Part shown: positions 39,630 to 49,274 of the stretch, piece after piece
How the letters are laid out: each line of letters opens with the position of its first letter
Numbering within the stretch: position 1 is the stretch's first letter
Origin: Burkholderiales bacterium
Lineage (GTDB): Bacteria > Pseudomonadota > Gammaproteobacteria > Burkholderiales > Burkholderiaceae_C
DNA length: 64,000 nucleotides
Assembly: GCA_011391155.1 (NCBI GenBank)
Contig: JAABRA010000110.1
Coordinates: 1 to 64,000, forward strand
Direction of reading: 5' to 3'
Notes under the pieces: model-generated
Seen by the model: only the letters and a program-made list of their open reading frames with translations
What the model was told of the DNA's origin: nothing
Databases searched by the model: none
Translations under genes and position numbers: made by a program

Positions 39630-39831
39630 GGCGGTGGTTCCCGGTTTGCGGTGTTCAAAAGCTGTGAGCATAGCTTTCCAGGCAGTTGGCGTTACCCCCA
39701 TCCAGGGTAAAACGCTATTCACCAGAATTCCCACACAGCCTGAAGGAATCGCGGTCCGGGAATCTTTTTGCATTTTCGGTGTCCACTACACTACGACGGC
39801 TGCAAGGTGCAGCCAACAAGGAGTCTGAAAC

Positions 39832-40533
39832 ATGAATGATCGAGTGCAAACCATTGACCAAGGCACAGGTTTCGGCCAGGCTGCCTCGCAGGTTGAACGC
39901 AACAAAGTTCTGCGCAACACCTACTGGCTGCTGGCCCTGAGCCTGCTTCCCACCGTGCTGGGTGCCTGGCTGGGTGTGGCGACGGGCATTACCAAGTCAT
40001 TGAGCGGCGGCTTGGGACTGATCGTCTTTCTGGGCGGCGCGTTCGGTTTCATCTACGCCATCAACAAGACCAAAAATTCAGCGGCGGGCGTGCCAGTCCT
40101 GTTGGGTTTCACCTTCTTCATGGGCTTGATGCTGTCACGCATGATCGCCATGGTGCTGGGCTTCAAGAACGGCCCGGACCTGATCATGACGGCATTCGGT
40201 GGTACGGCCGGCGTCTTCTTTGTGATGGCCAGCCTGTCCAGCGTCATCAAGCGTGACCTGTCGGGCATGGGCAAGTGGCTGTTCGTCGGCGCGCTGGCCA
40301 TCCTGGTCGGCGGCATCATCAACGTCTTTGTAGGTTCCACCGCCGGCATGATGGCGATCTCCGTCATGGCCATCGGCGTGTTCAGTGCCTACATGCTGTA
40401 CGGCCTGAAGCAGATTATCGATGGCGGAGAAACCAACTACATCAGCGCCACGCTGGCCCTGTACCTGGACATCATCAACGTATTCCAGAGCCTGTTGGCC
40501 TTGCTGGGCATCATGGGAGGCGAACGCGACTGA
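39832..40533 (+). CDS. Bax inhibitor-1/YccA family membrane protein
   Basis: Seven-TM BI-1 architecture, NKVLRNTYWLLALSLLPTVLGAWLG, ETNYISATLALYLDIINVFQSLLALLG. Confidence 0.93.
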   Translation: MNDRVQTIDQGTGFGQAASQVERNKVLRNTYWLLALSLLPTVLGAWLGVATGITKSLSGGLGLIVFLGGAFGFIYAINKTKNSAAGVPVLLGFTFFMGLMLSRMIAMVLGFKNGPDLIMTAFGGTAGVFFVMASLSSVIKRDLSGMGKWLFVGALAILVGGIINVFVGSTAGMMAISVMAIGVFSAYMLYGLKQIIDGGETNYISATLALYLDIINVFQSLLALLGIMGGERD

Positions 40534-40568
40534 ACGGTATGTTTCGGGGGTGGCCGCGCCAACCCCCT

Positions 40569-40599
40569 AAAAAAAGAAGGGCCTGCGGGCCCTTTTTTG
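40569..40599 (+). terminator. Rho-independent terminator downstream of the Bax inhibitor-1 gene
   Basis: aagggcc-tgcg-ggccctttttt: 7-bp perfect stem plus T-run. Confidence 0.85.
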
Positions 40600-40672
40600 A
40601 TGTCCCGGCCGGGCAGCGGGCAAAATGCGCCACGCGCCCTTCCGTGTCTGCTGAACCTAGTCCGCGCCCCCG

Positions 40673-41065
40673 ATGTCCCTCGCCTATTCCTTGCTCAAAA
40701 CGACCCACATGACACTGGTGGGCGCCAGCGTGCTGCTCTTCGTGTTGCGTGGCGTGGCCACGCTGGGGGCGGCGCGATGGCCCATGAACAAAACTGTGCG
40801 GCGGATCAGCGTGGCCATTGACACCAGCTTGCTGATAGCCGGCGTCAGCCTGTGGTGGATGCTGGGGATGAACACGACCGGTCAGGCCTGGCTGGGCGTC
40901 AAGCTTCTGCTGCTGCCGGTTTACGTGATCCTGGGTTCCTTCGCACTCAAGCGGGCCCAGGGTCGTGGGGCCAGGGCGGTGTTTTTCGTGCTGGCATTGG
41001 CTACCGTCAGCTTAATGGTGGCAGTGGCCGTGACGCATCACCCTCTGGGGCCATGGGCGCACTGA
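40673..41065 (+). CDS. SirB2-family membrane protein
   Basis: YSLLKTTHMTLVGASVLLFVLRGV, NKTVRRISVAIDTSLLIAG. Confidence 0.83.
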   Translation: MSLAYSLLKTTHMTLVGASVLLFVLRGVATLGAARWPMNKTVRRISVAIDTSLLIAGVSLWWMLGMNTTGQAWLGVKLLLLPVYVILGSFALKRAQGRGARAVFFVLALATVSLMVAVAVTHHPLGPWAH

Positions 41066-41442
41066 CATCTTCAGGCAAGGTACGCCAGGCGCTACTGGTC
41101 ACGGCGGGCGTGATTTCGCTGGGCTTGGGCTTGCTCGGCGTCGTCTTGCCGGGCTTGCCCACGACGCCTTTTGTGCTGCTGGCCGCAGCGTGCTTTGCCA
41201 AAGCCTCCCCTCGTTTGCACCAGTGGCTCACTTGCCACCGTTTTCTGGGGCCCATGGTGCGCGATTGGGAGGCCCATCACTCCCTGCCGCTGCGGGTCAA
41301 GTGGATTTCCACAACACTCATGATGAGCATGGTGGGTCTCTCCGCCTGGCAATTCATGGGCCGACCGTGGTTGCAGTCCGTCCTGCTCGGCTTCGGTCTG
41401 CTCGGCGCATGGGTGGTGTGGCGTATTCCGACACGACGATAA
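41053..41442 (+). CDS. YbaN (DUF454) family inner membrane protein
   Basis: GVISLGLGLLGVVLPGLPTTPFVLLAAACFAKASPRLHQWLTCHRFLGPMVRDWE signature; ATG at 41053 overlaps the upstream gene. Confidence 0.9.
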   Translation: MGALTSSGKVRQALLVTAGVISLGLGLLGVVLPGLPTTPFVLLAAACFAKASPRLHQWLTCHRFLGPMVRDWEAHHSLPLRVKWISTTLMMSMVGLSAWQFMGRPWLQSVLLGFGLLGAWVVWRIPTRR

Positions 41443-41558
41443 GTTGAGACTCCCGGCCTGACCTCTTGAACAACCGGAACTGCGTCCGGGTCAGGCGGCA
41501 GCACCACTGAAGGCCAATGTTCGCGCCGTTCGCGGCTTTTTATGCATAAATGGGCTAA

Positions 41559-41603
41559 CGCCAGCATGAAATGGTCACTGTTAGCTATTATTTTTAATAG
41601 TCT
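41559..41603 (-). repeat. Dispersed AT-rich repeat, copy C
   Basis: Reverse complement gactattaaaaataatagctaacagtgaccatttcatgctgg; 24/30 identity with copy B. Confidence 0.7.
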
Positions 41604-41779
41604 CAAGCACTGACCGACCTGAAAAAGCGGCATTTTGCCCTTTGGGCGGCCCCGCAGGGGACCCATCACGGGGAGCAATCTGCCCTAAAAATGGCGATAA
41701 ACATGCTTGCGGCAAACGCCGGTTGAAACAGCCGGCACCCCTTCGCTCACGCTCCAAACCGGGTTGTATCAAAAGGCAG

Positions 41780-41812
41780 AAAGCCTGCTGTCGATGCGAC
41801 AGCAGGCTTTTT
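41780..41812. terminator. Strong hairpin (14-bp perfect inverted repeat, 3-nt loop), terminator-like with a T-run on the + strand
   Basis: aaagcctgctgtcg-atg-cgacagcaggctttttgg. Confidence 0.75.
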
Positions 41813-41900
41813 GGTCTGGATGCGTATTTGCGCCGCACTCAGGGCGGCCCTGGAAGCACGGTCTGCAAAGCGAATCGTCTTATTCTGGCGACCGCCGGCT

Positions 41901-43925
41901 TCAGCCCCGCGAAATCTTCAGCACCTTGGTGCCGCCGGTGCGCTTTGGCGCTTCGCCGCGCGGCGTGAATGCCTTGCCGGCGGGACCCGGCTTGGTAAAA
42001 GCCGGCTTGCGGGAAGCGAAGTCACCGCCACGAGGTGCGAAACCTTCGTTGCGGGGAGCGAATTCAGCGCCACGGGGCGCAAAAGTCTCGTTGCGCGGCG
42101 CGAATCCCTCCTTGCGCGGCGGGAAACCCTCATGGCGGGGCGCAAACCCAGCGTTGCGCGGCGCAAAGCCTTCATTGCGGTTGCCGCCGAAGCCTTCGTT
42201 ACGATTGCCGCCACCGAAGCCTTCATTGAAGCCGCTGCGGCGATCATAGCTACGCTCCTCGCGCTGACCGAAACCACCTTCATTGGCACCGAACTGACGT
42301 GGTCCGCCCCGCGCATGCCTGTCAGCACCGCCGCCACCGAAGCCGCCGCGGGCGCCGCCGCCACCGGAATTGCGGTCGCGCGGGGAGGCGTCACGAGGGC
42401 CACGGTCACCAAAACCGGATTTTCCAAACTTGACCGGCGCCGACGCAGGGAAACGCTGTGTCGGCTCCAGGCCGGGAATGGTCTCCGCCTTGAAGTGTTG
42501 GTGGGTATAGGACTCGATGTCGAAAATTTTGCGGCGATCGCGGAACTCGGCGAATGTCACAGCGATGCCGTCGCGGCCGGCGCGACCCGTGCGACCAATG
42601 CGATGGGTGTAGTCCTCGGCCTTCATCGGCAAGCCGAAGTTGAACACGTGCGTGACCGTCGGCACGTCGAGGCCCCGCGCAGCCACATCAGTGGCCACCA
42701 GGATTTGCACCTGGCCTTGGCGCAGCGCCATGAGACGGCGATTGCGCAAGCCCTGGCTGAGTGCCCCGTGCAGCGCCACAGCGCTGAAGCCGTCCTGTTG
42801 AAGGTCATTGGCGAGGCCGTCGCATTCGATCTGGGTGCTGGCAAACACGATGGCCTGATCGATCGTGGTGTCTCGCAGCCAGTGATCGAGCAGCTTGCGC
42901 TTGTGCGCAGCGTTATCAGCCCAGAACAGCACCTGCTTGATGTTCGCGTGCTTCTCCTGCGGCGAGTCGATCTGGATCTTCTGCACCGATGCACCGTTGT
43001 CGTGCATCACGCGCATGGCCAGTTGCTGGATGCGCGGCGCGAAGGTGGCGCTGAACATCATGGTCTGCTGGCGCTGGCTGGTGAGCTGGTTGATCTCGGC
43101 CAGGTCATCGGAGAAGCCCAGGTCGAGCATGCGATCGGCTTCGTCCACCACCAGGAATTTCACCTGGTCGAGCTTGATCTGCATCGAGCGTTGCAGGTCC
43201 AGCAGACGGCCCGGGGTGGCAACGACCAGGTCGGCATTTTGCAGCTTGGCGATCTGGAGCTGGTAGGGCATACCGCCCACCACATTGGCAACCCGCAGGC
43301 CGCGGCAATGCTTGACAAGCTCGATCGCATCGTGCGCCACCTGCTGCGCGAGTTCGCGCGTGGGGCAGACCACCAGTGCGCCGGGCGTTGGCGCCTTGAA
43401 GTTACGCGCATTGGTCGGGTCCTTGCGCTTGGGGCGCTTCGGCGCCGGCTCACCTCGGGCAGCCGCATCGGCCACGGCGCGCTCGAAGTCAGCACGCTCC
43501 TTGGCGTCGGCGTCAGCCTGGGTCTTGAGCAGGGTGTGCAACACGGGCAGCAGGAAGGCGGCGGTCTTGCCGCTGCCGGTCTGGCTGGAGACCATCAGGT
43601 CAATAAAGCGCTTTCCTTCGCTGGTACCGTCCTGGTCAGGCAAGGCCTTGGGGATGGTCTGCAACTGGACCGTCGTGGGCTGTGTGTAGCCCAGATCGGC
43701 TACGGCCTGGATCAGTTCGGGTGCCAGACCCAGCAGCACGAAGCCGTTGGGCGCAGCCTCTTCAGCCTCGGCGGGTTCGGCTTCATCGGCCAAAAACACC
43801 TCGGCGGGTTCGGCAAATTCTGCTGCCGGCTGATGGAACGCCGGACTGGGGATTACGTTGGAGGAATCGGCGGAAACAGATTCAACGGGCGAAAGGTCGC
43901 CCAGCACTTCAAAAGCGTCGGTCAT
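41901..43925 (-). CDS. DEAD/DEAH-box RNA helicase with repetitive Gly/Arg-rich C-terminal tail
   Basis: SQTGSGKTAAFLLPVL, PTRELAQQV, VDEADRMLD, MFSATFAP, HRIGRTGRAGR motifs; start at MTDAFEVLGD. Confidence 0.93.
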   Translation of the reverse strand: MTDAFEVLGDLSPVESVSADSSNVIPSPAFHQPAAEFAEPAEVFLADEAEPAEAEEAAPNGFVLLGLAPELIQAVADLGYTQPTTVQLQTIPKALPDQDGTSEGKRFIDLMVSSQTGSGKTAAFLLPVLHTLLKTQADADAKERADFERAVADAAARGEPAPKRPKRKDPTNARNFKAPTPGALVVCPTRELAQQVAHDAIELVKHCRGLRVANVVGGMPYQLQIAKLQNADLVVATPGRLLDLQRSMQIKLDQVKFLVVDEADRMLDLGFSDDLAEINQLTSQRQQTMMFSATFAPRIQQLAMRVMHDNGASVQKIQIDSPQEKHANIKQVLFWADNAAHKRKLLDHWLRDTTIDQAIVFASTQIECDGLANDLQQDGFSAVALHGALSQGLRNRRLMALRQGQVQILVATDVAARGLDVPTVTHVFNFGLPMKAEDYTHRIGRTGRAGRDGIAVTFAEFRDRRKIFDIESYTHQHFKAETIPGLEPTQRFPASAPVKFGKSGFGDRGPRDASPRDRNSGGGGARGGFGGGGADRHARGGPRQFGANEGGFGQREERSYDRRSGFNEGFGGGNRNEGFGGNRNEGFAPRNAGFAPRHEGFPPRKEGFAPRNETFAPRGAEFAPRNEGFAPRGGDFASRKPAFTKPGPAGKAFTPRGEAPKRTGGTKVLKISRG
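42000..42167 (-). repeat. 8-copy degenerate 21-bp (7-aa) tandem repeat encoding FAPRNEG-type units
   Basis: FAPRNAG FAPRHEG FPPRKEG FAPRNET FAPRGAE FAPRNEG FAPRGGD FASRKPA in frame. Confidence 0.9.
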
Positions 43926-44168
43926 TTTTTTCTCACACGAAAGCGCCACAAGGACTGCGACGCGCTTCGTCAATGGTTAAAAAACATCAACCATCAAACG
44001 AAGCCCAGTTTCAGTGCGGATACCGCAGTCTGGCAGCACACTGGCTGCTCACTGGATGGACTCTTCTTGGCGAGTCCGGTGTGTGAAGGGAGATGTACAA
44101 ATATGTGTTGCGGTGTGCAACACAGCCTCGAATTATCGCACAGAAATGAAAGCCATGCGGGTTTCTCC

Positions 44169-44753
44169 TTAGGCGACAAGTCTCAGGAAGTGTTCGCGGT
44201 AGTGCGCCAACTCGTCGATGGACTCGTGCACATCCGCCAGCGCCGTATGTTTCTGCTGCTTCTTGAAGGCGCTGTACACCTCGGGGCGCCAGCGCTTGGC
44301 GAGCTCCTTGAGCGTGCTGACATCGAGGTTGCGATAGTGGAAGAACGCTTCCAGCTTCGGCATGTAATTCACCAGAAACCGGCGGTCTTGGCCGATGGTG
44401 TTGCCGCACATGGGCGTGGTGCCCTTGGGCACGTAGCGAGCCAGAAACTCAAGGATCAGCACCTCGGCCTGTGCTTCGTTCAGCCTGGATGCCTTGACCT
44501 TGTCGATCAGGCCGCTCTTGCCATGCGTGCCCTTGTTCCAGGCATCCATCTTGTTCAATTGCTCGTCGCTCTGGTGAATCACCAGCACGGGGCCTTCAAT
44601 GCGCGGCGTCAGGTGGGGGCCGGTCACGATCACGGCAATCTCGATCAAACGTTCGGCCTCAGGGTCAAGGCCGGTCATTTCGCAATCGACCCAGACCAGG
44701 TTCTGGTCCGATTTTCCAAGGGTTCCGGCGGAGATTTCAAGTGCTTCAGTCAT
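44169..44753 (-). CDS. orn: Oligoribonuclease
   Basis: [52 protein letters not shown]. Confidence 0.96.
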   Translation of the reverse strand: MTEALEISAGTLGKSDQNLVWVDCEMTGLDPEAERLIEIAVIVTGPHLTPRIEGPVLVIHQSDEQLNKMDAWNKGTHGKSGLIDKVKASRLNEAQAEVLILEFLARYVPKGTTPMCGNTIGQDRRFLVNYMPKLEAFFHYRNLDVSTLKELAKRWRPEVYSAFKKQQKHTALADVHESIDELAHYREHFLRLVA

Positions 44754-44812
44754 GCGCGGGATTGTCGCCCATGCCAGGGCAGGTACACGGTTTGCGCCTA
44801 AACTCCCGGCCT

Positions 44813-46093
44813 ATGCCCTCCTTCGTCTCTCCCTCGCTGGCGCTGACGCTGGCATTTGCCGGCGCCCTGCTTGTCAGCCTGCTGGTCCGTTTCTGGCTCA
44901 CGACGCGCCAGATCCGCCACGTGGCCCTGCACCGCGATGCGGTCCCGGCGGCTTTCGCGGAAAAAATCACGCTCGCCGCCCATCAGAAAGCCGCCGACTA
45001 CACCATCACCAAAGCACGCTTCGGACTGCTGGAACTGGGCTTCGGCGCTGCCGTCTTGCTCGGCTGGACCTTGCTCGGCGGACTGGATGCCCTGAACCAG
45101 TCGCTGATGGCATCGATGGACGGCGGCATGGCGCAACAGTTGGCCTTGCTGGGTGGCTTTGCGCTGATCAGCGGATTGATCGATTTGCCGTTGACCCTGT
45201 ACCAGACTTTCGTGATCGAGCAGCGCTTTGGATTCAACAGGATGACGTTGCGCCTCTGGATGCTCGATCTTCTCAAGTCCACGCTCATGGGCGTGGTCAT
45301 TGGCTTGCCCATTGCCGCGCTGATCTTGTGGTTGATGGGTTCCGCCGGACATTTCTGGTGGCTCTGGACCTGGGGCGTCTGGATGGCCTTCAACCTGCTG
45401 ATTCTGCTGATCTTCCCGACCTTCATCGCCCCGTTGTTCAACAAATTCCAGCCGCTGCAAGACGAATCGTTGAAAAGTCGTGTCACCACCCTGATGCAGC
45501 GTTGCGGCTTCGCGGCCCATGGCCTGTTTGTCATGGACGGAAGCAAGCGGAGCGCGCATGCCAACGCCTACTTCACCGGTTTTGGCGCCTCCAAACGGGT
45601 GGTTTTTTATGACACCTTGCTGCGCCAGCTGGAGCCTGCCGAGGTGGAAGCCGTGCTGGCCCATGAACTCGGGCACTTCAGGCACCGGCACGTTCTCAAG
45701 CGCATCGCGAGCCTGTTCGCACTCAGTCTGGCCGGTTTTGCCCTGCTGGGCTGGCTTTCAACCCGAACCTGGTTCTACACCGGACTGGGGGTCATACCCA
45801 GCGTGGTTACTGGCCAGAGCGCGCCAAACGACGCGCTGGCCCTACTGTTGTTTCTGCTCGTGGTCCCGGTGTTCTCATTCTTCATCGCGCCCTTGCTCGC
45901 GCAACTCTCGCGCAAGCATGAGTTTGAGGCAGACGCCTATGCCGTCGCGCAAACCAGTGGACCGAACCTGGCGCACGCCCTGCTCAAGCTCTATCAGGAC
46001 AACGCCTCCACGCTCACCCCGGACCCGCTCTATGTAAAGTTCTATTACTCCCATCCCCCCGCTTCCGAGCGTCTGGCGCGAATGACCGCCTGA
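44813..46093 (+). CDS. M48 family zinc metallopeptidase (Ste24-like)
   Basis: VLAHELGHFRHRH zinc motif, KRSAHANAYFTGFGASKRVVFYDTLL, multiple TM segments. Confidence 0.93.
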   Translation: MPSFVSPSLALTLAFAGALLVSLLVRFWLTTRQIRHVALHRDAVPAAFAEKITLAAHQKAADYTITKARFGLLELGFGAAVLLGWTLLGGLDALNQSLMASMDGGMAQQLALLGGFALISGLIDLPLTLYQTFVIEQRFGFNRMTLRLWMLDLLKSTLMGVVIGLPIAALILWLMGSAGHFWWLWTWGVWMAFNLLILLIFPTFIAPLFNKFQPLQDESLKSRVTTLMQRCGFAAHGLFVMDGSKRSAHANAYFTGFGASKRVVFYDTLLRQLEPAEVEAVLAHELGHFRHRHVLKRIASLFALSLAGFALLGWLSTRTWFYTGLGVIPSVVTGQSAPNDALALLLFLLVVPVFSFFIAPLLAQLSRKHEFEADAYAVAQTSGPNLAHALLKLYQDNASTLTPDPLYVKFYYSHPPASERLARMTA

Positions 46094-46106
46094 AAGAAGG
46101 CACAGC

Positions 46107-46451
46107 ATGCAAAGTTTCAAGCAAAATGAGCCTTATCCCATTGTAAAACGGTCATTATCAGCTACTGAATTGGTAGCAAATCTGGCTCGCCTGGAGGGCT
46201 GGAGCCTGAGTGGAGACGGTGCCGAGGTGGCGATCGAGAAGATTTACGCCTTCGCTGACTTCCATGAAACGATGGCGTTTGTGAACGCTGTGGCATTTGT
46301 CGCGCACACCCGCGACCATCACCCCGACCTGCTGGTGAACGCCAGGCACTGTACGGTGCGCTGGCGTACGCATGACGCCGGCGGCGTCTCACGCATGGAC
46401 ATGGATTGCGCCGCACGCATCGACGCCCTGCTGGCGGCCTGCGCCCCATGA
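46107..46451 (+). CDS. phhB: 4a-hydroxytetrahydrobiopterin dehydratase (PCD/DCoH)
   Basis: LEGWSLSGDGAEVAIEKIYAFADFHETMAFVNAVAFVAHTRDHHPDL. Confidence 0.9.
   Translation: MQSFKQNEPYPIVKRSLSATELVANLARLEGWSLSGDGAEVAIEKIYAFADFHETMAFVNAVAFVAHTRDHHPDLLVNARHCTVRWRTHDAGGVSRMDMDCAARIDALLAACAP
46136..46182 (-). repeat. Dispersed AT-rich repeat, copy D (inside phhB coding region)
   Basis: Reverse complement atttgctaccaattcagtagctgataatgaccgttttacaatggg; 23/31 identity with copy B, with spacing of TGACC-N-TTTTA-NN-ATGGG retained. Confidence 0.6.
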
Positions 46452-46461
46452 AGGTCCTCGT

Positions 46462-47385
46462 TTGAGCGCGCCGATCCCTGACCTGGAGACCGGCCTGGTG
46501 GTTGCGGGGCATGGGCGCCATTGCGTGGTGGAAACGCCGCAAGGCCAACGCGTCATCTGTCATCCCCGGGGAAAGAAGAGTCAGGCCGTGGTCGGCGACC
46601 GCGTGCTGTGGCAGCCTTCCCGCGACGAAGGAACGATTGAGAAGGTGGAACCGCGGCGCAACCTGTTTTACCGGCAGGATGAGATCCGCACCAAATCGTT
46701 TGCCGCCAACCTGGACCAGGTGCTGATCCTGATCGCGGCGGAGCCTGAATTTTCCGAGAGCCAGTTGTCACGCGCCTTGATCGCCGCCGAAGCCGAGCAC
46801 ATCACTCCCATCATCGTGCTCAACAAGAGCGACCTGCCCATGCCTTTTTCTCTGGCCTGGGGACGCCTGGAGCCCTACCGCAGCATGGGATACACCATGC
46901 TGCCAGCCGCGCTGAAAGCCGGTCAGCCCGAGCAGATGCTGCCGATTCTGGGCTTGCTGGAAGGCCGAACCACCCTGGTGCTGGGGCCCTCCGGCGCCGG
47001 CAAGAGCACATTGATCAACCGGCTGGTGCCGGGTGCGGCAGTGGTGACCAATGAAATTTCGCAGGCGCTCAACTCCGGCAAGCACACCACCACCAGCACC
47101 ACCTGGTATTGGGTGGACCGGGAGCGAGGGACCGCCTTGATTGATTCGCCCGGATTTCAGGAGTTCGGCCTGCGCCATATTGAACCGATGCAGTTGGCCG
47201 CCTACATGCCCGACCTCAAGCCCCATGTGGCTCGCTGCAAGTTTTACAACTGCACGCACCTGCACGAACCGGGCTGCGGCGTGCTTGCCGCCGTGAACAC
47301 CCGTGAATCTTCAGGCGGAATCAGCCCCAGGCGCCACAAAATCTATGCTGACCTGTTCGCTGAGTTGTCGCAGACCCGGTATTAA
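46462..47385 (+). CDS. rsgA: Ribosome small-subunit-dependent GTPase RsgA (likely TTG start)
   Basis: VLNKSDLP, LGPSGAGKSTLINRLVPGA, DSPGFQEFGL (circularly permuted GTPase), CTHLHEPGCGV zinc region. Confidence 0.93.
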   Translation: MSAPIPDLETGLVVAGHGRHCVVETPQGQRVICHPRGKKSQAVVGDRVLWQPSRDEGTIEKVEPRRNLFYRQDEIRTKSFAANLDQVLILIAAEPEFSESQLSRALIAAEAEHITPIIVLNKSDLPMPFSLAWGRLEPYRSMGYTMLPAALKAGQPEQMLPILGLLEGRTTLVLGPSGAGKSTLINRLVPGAAVVTNEISQALNSGKHTTTSTTWYWVDRERGTALIDSPGFQEFGLRHIEPMQLAAYMPDLKPHVARCKFYNCTHLHEPGCGVLAAVNTRESSGGISPRRHKIYADLFAELSQTRY

Positions 47386-47442
47386 GGCAGCGCATCCCCT
47401 GGCGACTGCGCCCTGCTGGGCGCCAGATGGGTAAAGTCGTCG

Positions 47443-48438
47443 TCATCCCAGCAGGCGGGCCAGCGTCAGCAACGCCAGCAGCACCAACCACAGGACGACC
47501 GAACGCCAGACCAGCCCGACGACCTGCGCCAGGTAAGCGGGCTCGGGCTCGCGTCCCGGGGTTCCCGTTCCGGCACCGGATGCCGACTGCGGTGCATCCC
47601 CAAGGGGGTCATTGCTGGCCCGGCCCGTTGCGAGGGGTTTGAGCGCTTCACCGCCGAGACGGACATTGATCGCGCCCGCAGTCGCTGCGACGATGACCCC
47701 ATCGTTGTCACCCGGAAAGCGTTGTGCATGGTTACGCCAGCTATCGATGGCTTCCTCAAAACTTCCGACGACGGCAAAGCCCAGCGAGGTGATGCGGGCA
47801 GGCAGCCAGTCAATCACTTTCCAGGCGCTGGCGGCTGCGACCTGCAGCGCCTCACTGGAGGGCAGGTGCTCGATACTGTTCTTGTGCCGCCAGTAGCGCG
47901 AGAGAAACTCACTGGTCCGGTACAAAACCGCGCCCGCGGGCCCCAGTCCAAAGGCCGCAAGTACCGAAAACCAGGCTAAAACGCCAAAAACATGCCGGTG
48001 TGCCGCCAGGACCGAATGTTCAATCACATGACGGACCAGTTCGCTGCGGGGCAACTCGCTGGCGTCGACGTGCTGCCAGAGCGCGAGCAACTCACGGGCA
48101 CGCGTTTCGTCGCCGACGTCCAGTGCATCGCGGATGTCCGTGAAATGGTGGCTGAACTGACGGAATCCGAGCGTGACATACAGCAGCGCGGCGCTCCACA
48201 GCGCCGCAAAGGGCCAGCCCAGCAGATAGGCCAGCAACCAGTGCACGACCAGCGCACCCATCGAAGGCACGCCAACAGCAAGCCCCCACGACACCCAGCC
48301 ATGATGGGATCGCCCTGCATCGAAATTTCGACCGACCCAGCGAACCCAGTTCCGAACGCCGGCATGAATCGGGTTGCTTGACGTCAGCGGGCGCACCTGC
48401 TCCAGCAGCAAGGCAAACAGGATCGCGAAAAAACTCAT
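47443..48438 (-). CDS. CobD/CbiB family membrane protein
   Basis: FAILFALLLEQVRPL, ELPRSELVRHVIEHSVLAAHRHVFGVLAWFSVLAAFGLGPAGAVLYRTSEF. Confidence 0.85.
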   Translation of the reverse strand: MSFFAILFALLLEQVRPLTSSNPIHAGVRNWVRWVGRNFDAGRSHHGWVSWGLAVGVPSMGALVVHWLLAYLLGWPFAALWSAALLYVTLGFRQFSHHFTDIRDALDVGDETRARELLALWQHVDASELPRSELVRHVIEHSVLAAHRHVFGVLAWFSVLAAFGLGPAGAVLYRTSEFLSRYWRHKNSIEHLPSSEALQVAAASAWKVIDWLPARITSLGFAVVGSFEEAIDSWRNHAQRFPGDNDGVIVAATAGAINVRLGGEALKPLATGRASNDPLGDAPQSASGAGTGTPGREPEPAYLAQVVGLVWRSVVLWLVLLALLTLARLLG

Positions 48439-48488
48439 GGGCGCATCATAACGAGCGTCAGTGTCCGGTTCAGGCGCAGTGATCGGTC

Positions 48489-49202
48489 TCAGGCAGACAG
48501 AAAACGGTAGAAGTTACGCAGCATGCCGGCTGTGGCGCCCCAGATATATCGCTCAATGGATCCACCGTTCAGCGCTTCGTGATAGGGCATGGAAAACCAC
48601 TCCCGGTGCACGCCCTCCCACTCAAAGGCGTGATGGTGGTGGTTCGCCGGATTCATCAGGAAATCCAGCGGGACTTCGAAGGTGTCGGCCACTTCAAAGG
48701 GGTTGGGACGGAGTTCAAAGTCCGGCAGCACCAGGGCGACGACAGGCGTGATGATGAACGACGTTCCGGTGGTGTACGTGGGCAAGACGCCCAGCACTTG
48801 AACAAATCTTTGATCGAGCCCCACCTCCTCATAGGCCTCACGCAGGGCCGCAGACCTGGCGTCGGCATCGGTGTCATCAACCCGGCCACCTGGAAAGGCA
48901 ATCTGGCCCGAATGCGTTGACAGGTGGGCAGTACGCTCAGTCAATAAAACGGTCGGCTGGCTGGCATCAAGGCCCCGCATCACGATCGGGACCAAAACGG
49001 CGGCGCGCGCCGCGACCCGGTCGGCAAACTTCTTTTCCAGCACCACGTCAGGTTGCCAGGGCGGAGGGGTCGCAAATCGTTGCTGCAGCGCAGCAGGCGT
49101 CAGTGCCTCCGGCGCCACCCGTGGCAGATGCCTGTCCACGCCCGTGACCGGAATCAATCGGGGATCAAATTGCGGCAGCCGGGACAAGGGGGTGTGGGAC
49201 AT
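48489..49202 (-). CDS. NUDIX hydrolase, CoA pyrophosphatase-like
   Basis: Nudix box GGRVDDTDADARSAALREAYEEVGL; THSGQIAFPGG. Confidence 0.92.
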   Translation of the reverse strand: MSHTPLSRLPQFDPRLIPVTGVDRHLPRVAPEALTPAALQQRFATPPPWQPDVVLEKKFADRVAARAAVLVPIVMRGLDASQPTVLLTERTAHLSTHSGQIAFPGGRVDDTDADARSAALREAYEEVGLDQRFVQVLGVLPTYTTGTSFIITPVVALVLPDFELRPNPFEVADTFEVPLDFLMNPANHHHHAFEWEGVHREWFSMPYHEALNGGSIERYIWGATAGMLRNFYRFLSA

Positions 49203-49221
49203 GAAGGGGTTGCCAGAAACT

Positions 49222-49258
49222 GAAAAGCCGCCTGCGCATTCGCTTCAGGCGGCTTGTT
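49222..49258 (-). terminator. Terminator downstream of rplS (rpsP-rimM-trmD-rplS operon)
   Basis: aagccgcctg...caggcggctt: 10-bp perfect stem, followed by ttttcagttt on the - strand. Confidence 0.75.
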
Positions 49259-49274
49259 GGCAAGTGGCGGCAGC

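Noticed and set aside
40852-41052. N-terminal extension of the YbaN ORF in the ORF track
   Set aside because: It overlaps the SirB2-like gene in another frame; the conserved YbaN domain begins at the ATG at 41053.
41811-44801. 996-aa + strand ORF opposite the DEAD-box helicase and orn
   Set aside because: Antisense shadow ORF in GC-rich DNA; the opposite strand encodes clear helicase and oligoribonuclease motifs.
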